The translations under genes and the position numbers were made by a program. The notes beneath the pieces are model-generated. The model searched no databases. It worked only from the letters and a program-made list of their open reading frames with translations, and was not told where the DNA came from. Positions 55,721-64,000 of a DNA stretch of 64,000 nt are shown here, in pieces. Origin of the DNA: Humulus lupulus (lineage: Eukaryota; Streptophyta; Magnoliopsida; Rosales; Cannabaceae); the NCBI RefSeq assembly GCF_963169125.1, contig NC_084798.1, positions 101,015,970 through 101,079,969 on the forward strand. Reading direction: 5' to 3'. Numbering within the stretch: position 1 is the stretch's first letter; the number at the start of each line of letters is the position of its first letter.

Positions 55721-56537
55721 TGTTACACCCAGATTTCGAGACCAGAGGTTATGACCTCGAAAACTGGACTTGTCAAGTGTGAGCTCGAAATGTATGAAAA
55801 CATTGTATGGTCCAGGTGTAAGATCTCCGAAGTAAAATAACGACCTCGAAGATGTGTAACCTCGGGATGCTTTCTGAGTTCGAAATGACATGACATTGGG
55901 ATACATCCATTATCGATTGCCTTCGGATTAAACAGTCTGAGCTTGGGAAGTGCAGGCTCGAGTATGATGGCTTCGATAGTGTCAATCTACTCCAAGCATG
56001 TCCTGAAGTAGGATGGCAAGCTCGTAGCAATACCATAAGTCTCAACAGCCACAAGGTCGATCGCTGATCTCGAAGACCCAATGAGTCATCTGGGATAGCC
56101 CGTTACGTATGAACATATTTATTGTTGTACAATCCCAACATTTAAGGGATATTATTTAGTCTGTTATCCGTTCTCGATTCTTATGGGACGTTTCCATATA
56201 TGTAGGAGATATTGTATTTAATGTCATTATTTAAATTGATATATAGAATATCTTCCCGAAATATGTGGGAATGAACTCTGTAACCTCCCCTATAAATAGA
56301 GGAGGAATGACCACTTGTAAGGAGTGATTTCTTTTGGCTGAAGAATAAGCTCTGGGTAATTCATCTCTGAAGATTTCTATAAATCTTTAAGCCTTAATAA
56401 TACAAACTCGTGGACTAGGCAGAGTTAACTTCTGAACCACGTAAAAACCCTCTTGTCTTTCTTCATTATTCATTCACTTCATTGTAAACGTTGTTTAATT
56501 GCTCTACAATTTAAGTTGACAAAAAACGGCGTCAACA
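55721..56537 (+). repeat. 3' LTR of the Tat element
   Basis: TGTTACACCCAG ... GGCGTCAACA, 817 bp, preceded by the purine tract 'gagggggcaaac'. The TATA box is at 56291-56298. Confidence 0.95.
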
Positions 56538-56542
56538 CTCCT

Positions 56543-59144
56543 CTTTTCTTATTGAATATCCACTTACAACCAATGGGCTTTATATTCTCAAGTGGATCTT
56601 CAAGAACCGAGACAAAATTGGAATACATCGATTCCATTTCTTGGTTCATGGCATCTTGCCATTTGTCCTTGTCAGAATCATTCATTGCATCTTTAAATGC
56701 CAATGGATCGTCTTTGTTTGTGTCAGACACAAGCATTTGAACTTCGTGTTCATAGTGTATGGGTTGCTTACTAACCCTCCCACTACGACGAGGCTCTCTA
56801 CTATTCTGACTAGAACTAGCAGTTTCCTCTTATCGTTTTTCATTGGTTGTTGCTGGTGAGTTTGCAACTTCATTCGATACCATCTCCTCTAGTACAACCT
56901 TACTGCGAGGTTTGTGGTTATTAACATAGTCATGTTCAAGAAAAGTTGTATTTGTTGATACAAATGTTTTATTTTCTTTGGGACTATATAAAATTCCACC
57001 TCTAGTCTCTTTGGAATAGCACACAAACATTCACACTTCAGAGCGTGATTCCAACTTCCCGGTCTTCCCTTTTAACACATGTGCAGGACACCCCAAAATG
57101 TGAAAATGGCGTAAACTAGGTTTACAACCATTCCATAATTCCATGGGTATCATCTGGATAGACTTAGATGGAACAACATTCAATATGTATAGAGCACATT
57201 GAATCGCATAGCCCCGGAATGACAGTGGTAATGATGAGAAGCTCATCATTGATATAACCATCTCTAGTAATGTTCTGTTCCATCCTTCTGAAACACCATT
57301 TTGCTATGGCGTTCCAGGTGCTGTGAGTTGGGAATGAATACCATGCCACGCAAATGGTCCTCGAATTCAAAATCCAAGTACTCTCCTCCTAAATCAGATC
57401 GAAGAACTTTTAGTGATTTACCTAATTGCTTTTTAGCCTCTGCTCGAAATTCATTGAATTTTCCAAAAGTTTCAGATTTTCTTTGCATTAAGTATAGGTA
57501 ACCATATCTTGAATAATCGTCAACGAAAGTGACAAAGTAATCATAACCTCCTCTTGCTTGTACATTAAGTCGACCACAAACATCTGTATGTACCAACTGA
57601 AGTGGTTCTATAGCTCTTGAGCCTTTAGTAGAGAAAGGTCTCTTGGTCATCTTGCCTTCTACACAAGACTCACAAACATGGAGAGATCCAGTGGACAGTT
57701 CTCTTAAAGGAGCATCCTTTACAAGCCTATTAATTCTATCTAGACCAATATGGCCCAATCTTAAGTGCCACGGATATATTTCACTATTAGAATCAATCTT
57801 TTGTCATTTAATAGATCTAGGATTAACTGTTTTAAATAATTCATAATTATAAGCATATTTATCTTTAGCTTGCAGTTTATAAAGCCCATCAATAGATTTT
57901 GCATAACATATCTTAAAACCATATCTTGAAATAACAATTGAATTATTATTAAAAGAAATTTTAAAACCTTGTTCATGCAACACAGAAATAGAAATTAAGT
58001 TTCTAGAAAATCCAGGACCATAATAAACGTTATCTAAAATAAGAAATTTATTCTTCTCAAATTCCAGACGGGTTGTTCCAACTGCTGCTGCAGAGACAAT
58101 CTGACCACTGCCTACCCTGATAGTCACCTCTCTATCAGCAAGCTTCCTTGTCGAACTAAGAATCTATAGAGAAAAACAAACATGGTTAGTGGCTTCTGAA
58201 TCTACTATCCAAGATGAGGAATAGTCTTCCACTAAACAAGCTTCTAACACAAATAAATCAAATTTACCTTTCTTTTTCTCTTTTAGGTCAGCAAGATACT
58301 TTGGACAGTTTCTCTTCCAGTGACCATCTACTCCATAGTGAAAACAAGTCCCTTTAGGGGTCTTCATTTTGGATTTCTTGGTGTTCTTGTTCTCTTTGCC
58401 TTTGGATGACTTGTTAGGCTTCTTTGAATTCTTGTCTTCTTCTTTCTCTTTCTCCTTTCCATATCCATTTTTCCTCCTTTTGGTTTTAGCCTTTGAAGAG
58501 GATGGGCCAGAATCAACGACATTTGTCTCTCCTTCTTTCTCAGAACCTTTGTTAAAAGATTCATAAGTTTGCAACTCATTCAACAGTCTTGTCTTGTTAT
58601 ATTCTAATTTGTTAATGGCATAGTTGGTTGTGAAACCTTTAAAATTTGGAGAAGGTGATTCAAGTATAATTCTCACTTGAGTCCTTTCATCAATGGGTTC
58701 CCCATGGATAATGGCACCGTGCATTATATTGATCATGTCTAATACATGTTCTCTAACAGAAACTCCTTTCTTCATTTTCTTGGTAATGTAGGATTTGGTG
58801 GCCTCATGCTTGCACTGATCTAACTACTACCCAAACATATCTTGAAGGGAATCTCAGATCTCATAAGCAGTCTCAGTGTCTTCAAACTTCTTTCTGAGCA
58901 CATCGCTCATACTCGCAAGCATATAACACTTTGCTTTGTTGTTTGATAAGATCCAATTATCAAACTTTTCCCTTGCAGTTTTGGCAGCAATAGCGGGAGG
59001 GACTTCAGGACATTCCTTAGTCAAGACAAATTTGTGGTTCTCACATATTAATACAATGTTCATGTTTAATTTCCATTTCATGTAGTTTTCACCAGTCAAC
59101 TTTTCATTAGCAAGTAAAGAAGATACAGGATTTGAGCTAGACAT
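56543..59144 (-). pseudogene. Copia gag-pol, first part: gag, protease, integrase, RT start
   Basis: Starts MSSSNPVSSLLANEKLTGEN at 59144 (minus strand). The gag domain (VREHVLDMINIMHG, LNELQTYESF) has a stop near 58830. The zinc knuckle CFHYGVDGHWKRNC has lost its second cysteine (Y). The protease signature reads VDSEATNHVC where DSGA is expected. The GAG-pre-integrase part (WHLRLGHIGLDRINRL) is followed by integrase with CESCVEGK, HTDVCGRLNVQARGGYDYFV and RSDLGGEYLDFEF. Stops lie at about 58160, 57803, 57261, 57031 and 56830. RT begins CKWIFNKKRG and is cut by the Tat insertion. Several catalytic residues are altered, so this was dead well before or soon after the Tat insertion. I do not assign a copia lineage. 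Confidence 0.92.
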
Positions 59145-61049
59145 GATTGCTGAAAATAAATAAATAAACAAAAATGAATTTATGCATATAATAAATATCA
59201 GTAATTTTCGGAATAGTAAATGTGATGCATGAATGCAACAATTAAAGAACACATAAAAAAATAATTACTAATTCCACAATTAATTAATTTGAACATTAAT
59301 GGACCAGCCTTAGGGTAGGTCAGACTAATTCCAAATTAATTTTGAGACAATTTCTCAAATTTATAAGTGAAAACTCAAATCAACATTTCTCTTTTGACTT
59401 ATAAACAACCACTTGTTTGGTCAAGGATACACTAGTCCGCTCGAAAGCCTAATGTACCTTGTGAGTGTAATCCATTATTTTAGATCAATGACTTAACTCA
59501 AGAGTGTGCCTTGGGGTTAGTCAAACTTGAAATACATCATTAAATCCTATTCTTAAAGAAGTTTTCCTTGAGAATAACATATTCAGAAGCCTTCCTTAGG
59601 GGGACACAAGCAATGGTGCTACGAGGCCTTCTCCATGTTACATCGGTGCCAACTAATAATGGAGACCATGAGACTTATTGTCATAACTCCCTCTCCCACT
59701 CACTATTTTAAAATATGTGTTTTCTCAAATCATCCTATGTTTTTTAATTAGTTTGTAAAAATAAAGTGATCTATTTTTACCAAATGATATTCTAATAATT
59801 ACTAATCCAATTAAGTAAAATTAAAATTATAGAACTATGCCCTAATTAATTCAATTTTAATTTGCTACAATTTCTAGGAATATCATTTATTATTTAATAA
59901 AATAATTTTATTAAATACTAGAAATTAAACTACTTTTAAAATATATTTCCGCTCTTGAACTAGTTAAAACTAGATTTATTATTATATGGTCCATCACATA
60001 AAGCATATAATCACAAAGGACAATCCTAACGTATGTTTCCACTCATATGAGATGCATGCTAATTTTAAATACTGTGTGGGTAATATGTATGGGATGTCAA
60101 AAAATGCATGATAAAGTATTAAACAATTTAATCACATTCAAATATTTAAATAAATAAATACGGGCCGGGTGTCTTGGTATTTCTAGAAAAATTACAACAC
60201 TTGCAAAATTATACACAAAAATGTAAGAAACTAAATAAAACCTAAAGAGATCTCTACCTTTAGCTTTGGGCCTTCGCAAGTAGTCTTGATCCATTAAGTC
60301 ATTATCCATTTAATTTTGAATTAAAATAACTTTTAATTATCTTAAACAAATTTTAAGAATAATTAACTTGAGCTTTAATGCTCAACAAGTTATTAGGCCC
60401 ACTTTTTAATTTGGGCTCAAACAATTAATTCAAAATAAAACAATTTTAATTATGGGCTAAAATTGATTAGGCCCATAATTTAAATAGATAACATTGTGCA
60501 AACCTTAGGGTTAAGAACCCTAGGGCCGACGACACAAGGTGGCTCGGCATGGCGGGAGGCCACGGGAGTGACTGGCAACGGCTCGACGGGGTGCGCAGGG
60601 GGCACGGGCCAGCAGTTAGGGCCATGGCTGGAAGGCGCGCAGGCTGCGACAGGGATCTAGCAGGGTGCGCATGGATGCAGGCGCAGGGGCGCACACGGAT
60701 GTAGGCGCAGGGGAGCGCGGCTGGGGAGCCATAGGCCACAGGGTTGTACGGCAGCGTGCGATAGCCTTGGGCTCGGGCTCGGGCTTCGGGGCACGAAACT
60801 CGAGGCTCGGGCCTTACAGAATTTTTTCCAATAATTTAATGCGGAAAATTAAATTACAAAAATTCCTATGCCCCAAAATGGCGTACATTTTTCATCTAGA
60901 AAATTAAGAACAATTCCTAACCCAAAACACCATATAATTAACGACCCTTAAGAATAAACTTTAAAAATACATACATCCATCCATTCACACATCTTATGCC
61001 CACACAGTAATTAATGTATGCAGAGATTAATGACCTCTCTGGTACCAAT
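59145..61049 (-). other. Leader of the copia element with GC-rich block
   Basis: 1.9 kb between the 5' LTR and gag. It is mostly AT-rich with no gag-like frame. The block 60500-60815 is strikingly GC-rich, with internal repeats ('gcgcaggggcgcacacgg', 'gtaggcgcaggggagcgcg'). The frames at 60097-60309, 60467-60739 and 60665-60907 have no recognisable content. Confidence 0.6.
61036..61047 (-). other. Primer-binding site of the copia element
   Basis: The minus strand reads TGGTACCAGAGA, two bases after the 5' LTR. It is one or two bases from the initiator Met PBS TGGTATCAGAGC. Confidence 0.8.
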
Positions 61050-62953
61050 TGTTAGGAAAAAGTTTCCTAATACGCAGTGAAATTGTGTGATGGGTTGGCC
61101 CAGTGTAGAACAAAAACTTTGTAACATATTTAAACTACTTTTAAATATGCAGATTCATTAATATACCTACATTAATCATAAACAAGAAAAGAATAAAGAA
61201 CATACCTCTTGATGCCTATCAAGTGTCGTTGCTATCTTTTCGTAAAATAAACGATCTTCCTATCCAAGCTGCTCCCAGGTACTCACACCAAGATCTTCCA
61301 CAGTGTTCTCTACACCTCAAGAAGTGTGTGGACACTTAGAGAATAAAGGATGATATATTTCTGATTCAACTTGATGTACTCAACACATGAGATCAAGAGA
61401 ATAGGCCTGAGATTGGTTCTGTATCTTTTTAGGGAGAGATGGAAAGTATTGTTCTTTTCTTAGAGCGAATAATTGAGTATTGTGTATATTTTTTTTTATT
61501 TTCTGATGATTCTAACTTATATAGAAAATATTTAAATTTAAAAAATAAATATGTAACCAATTACAATTTATCTTTTAATTAATTAATTATCTTATTAATG
61601 AAAATATGAAAACTATATTTTTGAATTTTTCATTAATTAATTAATTAAATAAATAAAAGTGAAAAATCCCCTGAATTCTATAGCTGCACGCCACTGTGTG
61701 TGTCGTGCATCACCCTATAAAATAGGAGAATGTGATTTTTCCACAGTTATTTAATTATTTATTCAAACTACCTTATCAGATAAAATCCAACAACTTGATA
61801 ATTAATTCAAATTTTAATCTATTATCTTCTTAACTAATTATCACATATAATTAATTATTTGAATAAATATTATTCTTTTTTAATTCAAATCCAATTTGAA
61901 CTTGTCACATTATTATCTCCCACTCAAATAAAGATATTTAAGTAATTCTACTAACTAATTAAAACCAATTTTAATTAAATATTAATTTCAATAATTATAA
62001 TAAAATAATCATTTATATAATTTCAAAAATTATACAATAATTAATTATTAATTAATTTTGATAATTACAACTAATTTGTAATTAATTAATTAATCACTAT
62101 TATCACATAATTGCATATTTGGCCCGAAGAACAAAATTCTTCTTAAATATGTCTTTTTTACCATTTTACCCTTTATATCAACTCTTGTCTGTTGATAGAG
62201 CCGCTGTGGGGACCTATGGACCTATAATTCCAAGCTCCAATAAATTTGTGATTATTAATTAAACTCTTTAATTAAATAATCTTAATTGATTAATCTCATG
62301 ATTACTCCACTATAAATTTGAGACTGCACTCTTGTAATTATAGACATTTCATTTACTTAGTACTTTATAACAATAAAGCGTCCATTGATATAATCATTAC
62401 ATACAAATTAACCCTCTAATAATGGTTAATAATTAATCGGGAATAAAATTACTGTTTTACCCTTTTAATTATATCTTGTTTCCTTAAGTACCATCGATTT
62501 TACTAGTGAAGGTTAATTCATAACCAAATTATAAATTTGAGCTCAATAATCTTTCAGTCCCAAAAGTCAACCCTTAAGAGAACCATTATTCAATCTCTTA
62601 CGAGAAGGTTTCCTTATCTGTATACTATGTCCCCAGCCATTTACATTAATGAGTTCCCAAAATGAAAGTTTTGTAGCCTGATCATTCTGATAAACTCTAA
62701 CAAGTGAATCAAAGAACTCATATAACATAAACAGGAGTTCATAGTAACTTCAGGATTAAGATCTATTTGTATATGATCATTAGTTGATATATTTAATTAA
62801 TACTTCGAAACGGTATTTAACTAAGTATTAATAAATATATCTGGTCCAATTCTATATATTCTCTAATATATAAAGCACCTCCACTAAAGTGTCCTACTAC
62901 ACTAGTAATCCGGATCTAGATCACTTGTATTCATAATACTAGTGGACTGTATT
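61050..62953 (-). repeat. 5' LTR of the copia element, cut by another LTR
   Basis: On the plus strand it starts TGTTAGGAAAAAG and follows the left copy without the solo LTR until 'gtggactgtatt', where TGTAACGACC begins. The remaining 265 or so bases known from the left copy are not in the window. The minus-strand TATA (ctatataag) is at 61516-61524. AT-rich and noncoding. Confidence 0.92.
61516..61524 (-). promoter_or_regulatory. TATA box of the copia 5' LTR
   Basis: The minus strand reads 'ttctatataagttagaatc'. The same place in the left copy reads ctatatacg and lies beside the solo LTR. Confidence 0.55.
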
Positions 62954-64000
62954 TGTAACGACCCAAAATCGCTAATAAGGCTTAAGGGCCTTTATTAGTG
63001 TGTCAGGAGGGCATAATTGGTATCTATGTGAATGAATGACTAAATGCATGATTATATGGCATGCATGATCAAATGAGTATATGGATATGATTAGAAGCAT
63101 GATTATGTGATAAGCATGCCCATATGATTATATGAATATATGAGATGCATGACTATAAGTATTAGTATGCATGTGGGCCCTGATTAGGTTATAAGGGTAT
63201 AATTGTAATTTTTGCTCGTTGAGGGCATAAACATGATTATTTGTGATAAATTGTTGAGACCACATTATTATGTGGATATATTTTCGGTTTGAGACTCAAG
63301 GCGATCCTAGTGAGCGGTTTGGCGGAAAAGTCACGAGGGGAATTTATACCCAGCTCAGGAGAGCTCGGGGGTATTTATGGGAATCTAGGAAATATATTGG
63401 AGACTATTTGACATTAAGGAAAATAAATGGTGATTATTTAGTAATTATTAGAGACACTCGAGGAATTAACGAGAATCGGGAGTAATGACCAAAATGCCCT
63501 AGGATGATTTAATACTTTGGTTTAAAATGGGAGGGCAAAATAGTCATTTTTCTAGTTAAGAAGGGATAAGGGTGTTTTCTGCCTTTTTACACTTAGTGGA
63601 TTGTTTAGAGAGTAGTGGAAACTGAAAGAAAAAGGGAAAGAGACAAAAGGGAAGAAGGAAAAACAGAACTCCTAAGTTAACTTCTCTTTCTCTCATTCGG
63701 TCCCTTCTCTTTGCACCATTTCTTGGGGGCTTTTGGAGCTGTGGTTCAGAGGAGGATTAGGCCAAAGCTTAGCACCTGGATCCTTAGTGAAGCTGGGAGG
63801 TTTTACTGGAATCAAGCTTAACTGAGGTAAGTTTCAAGATTTCTGATGAGTTTTTTTGGGTTTTATTGAGGTGATCTCTAAGCTTAAGTTTTGAATGGAA
63901 TTAAAGGAAATAAACTTGAGGAATTGAAGGGCTTGAGGATGGAAGGATACTAGAGATAACCTAAGGTCGAAATTCTCCACTAAAGGTAAAAAATTATGGC
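62954..64000 (+). repeat. Tekay-type LTR, start only, running off the window
   Basis: TGTAACGACCCAAAATCGC begins abruptly inside the copia LTR (left flank GTATT). It resembles, in opposite orientation, the LTR fragment at 1-2114. A pyrimidine-rich leader ('cttctctttctctcattcgg', 63680-63699) is followed by a donor-like 'ctgaggtaagtttc' near 63822. No coding frame. Whether a full element or a solo LTR follows cannot be seen. Confidence 0.8.

Larger units (their letters stand above)
28325..56537 (+). mobile_element. Ty3/gypsy Tat-lineage element, split by Tekay-III
   Basis: LTRs at 28325-29142 (818 bp) and 55721-56537 (817 bp) with an exact TSD CTCCT (28320-28324 and 56538-56542) inside copia pol. 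Features are the PBS after the 5' LTR, gag with a Tat-type CX2HX4HX4C knuckle, protease, RT with DLNKACPKD, RNase H, a second RNase H-like domain typical of Tat elements, and integrase. A long 3' region carries an antisense frame, and a purine tract 'gagggggcaaac' precedes the 3' LTR. Without Tekay-III and its passenger it is about 10.4 kb. LTR divergence is a few percent by eye. All genes are broken. Confidence 0.95.
23977..62953 (-). mobile_element. Ty1/copia element, minus strand, split by nested insertions
   Basis: The 3' LTR is on the left (23977-26899) and the 5' LTR on the right (61050 to 62953, cut by another LTR). Gag-pol reads from 59144 down to 56543 and resumes at 28319 down to 26914. 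The missing middle is exactly the Tat element plus its TSD. On the minus strand, frame and sequence join perfectly across the gap (NKKRG, then VDGKVETF). Without insertions the interior is about 5.9 kb. The LTR is long, about 2.2 kb without the solo LTR in the left copy. The flank before the left LTR is GACGT, but the other flank is outside the window. It is the oldest layer of the nest by decay. Confidence 0.93.

Noticed and set aside
60097..60907. Short frames in the copia leader
   Set aside because: They sit in the GC-rich repeat or are very short; none resembles gag or any known protein.
63270..63485. 71-codon frame in the right-edge LTR
   Set aside because: The related LTR at the left edge does not keep this frame open.

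Overview
The window is plant nuclear DNA, most likely from a eudicot, and is made almost wholly of LTR retrotransposons inserted into one another. I see no host gene that could be working, and no tRNA, rRNA or CRISPR array. The evidence is TG...CA long terminal repeats (LTRs), 5-bp target-site duplications (TSDs), primer-binding sites (PBS), polypurine tracts (PPT) and gag/pol domains of plant Ty1/copia and Ty3/gypsy (Tekay/Del chromovirus and Tat) lineages. The LTR style reminds me of Cannabaceae, but that is an unproven impression.

Left part (1-23976). Positions 1-2114 are a minus-strand Tekay-type LTR fragment with two tandem-repeat arrays. It is fused to a 5'-truncated, stop-riddled Tekay element, Tekay-I (2116-8653). 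A second full-length Tekay element with giant LTRs, Tekay-II (8804-23171, TSD TAGTA), follows. It is defective and carries a solo LTR (17597-19021) inside its integrase. A decayed minus-strand coiled-coil coding remnant (23530-23973) is the only non-LTR-element coding sequence.

Right part (23977-64000) is a four-level nest. A minus-strand copia element (23977-62953) was split by a 28-kb Tat element (28325-56537, TSD CTCCT). The Tat element was split inside its reverse transcriptase by a Tekay element, Tekay-III (32604-50399, TSD TACTC). The 5' LTR of Tekay-III was split by a gag-only element of 8 kb (34493-42497). The left copia LTR also holds a Tat-like solo LTR (24455-25209, TSD AAAAT). The right copia LTR is cut by another LTR (62954 to the window edge), related to the one at the left edge.

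The youngest layers are the most intact. Tekay-III has a full 1544-codon gag-pol and nearly identical LTRs. The gag-only element has a full 724-codon gag, no pol, and Tat-type LTR ends, PBS and PPT, so it probably depends on a Tat partner.

Four signals stand out. (1) Both full-length Tekay elements have an extra reading frame (ORF0) upstream of gag, with splice-like sites that could choose between ORF0 and gag-pol. (2) The gag-only element has a dense field of TCCGATCGGA palindromes. (3) The Tat element has an antisense reading frame with a TATA box and intron-like borders. (4) The gag-only element is flanked by a roughly 109-bp duplication instead of a 5-bp TSD.
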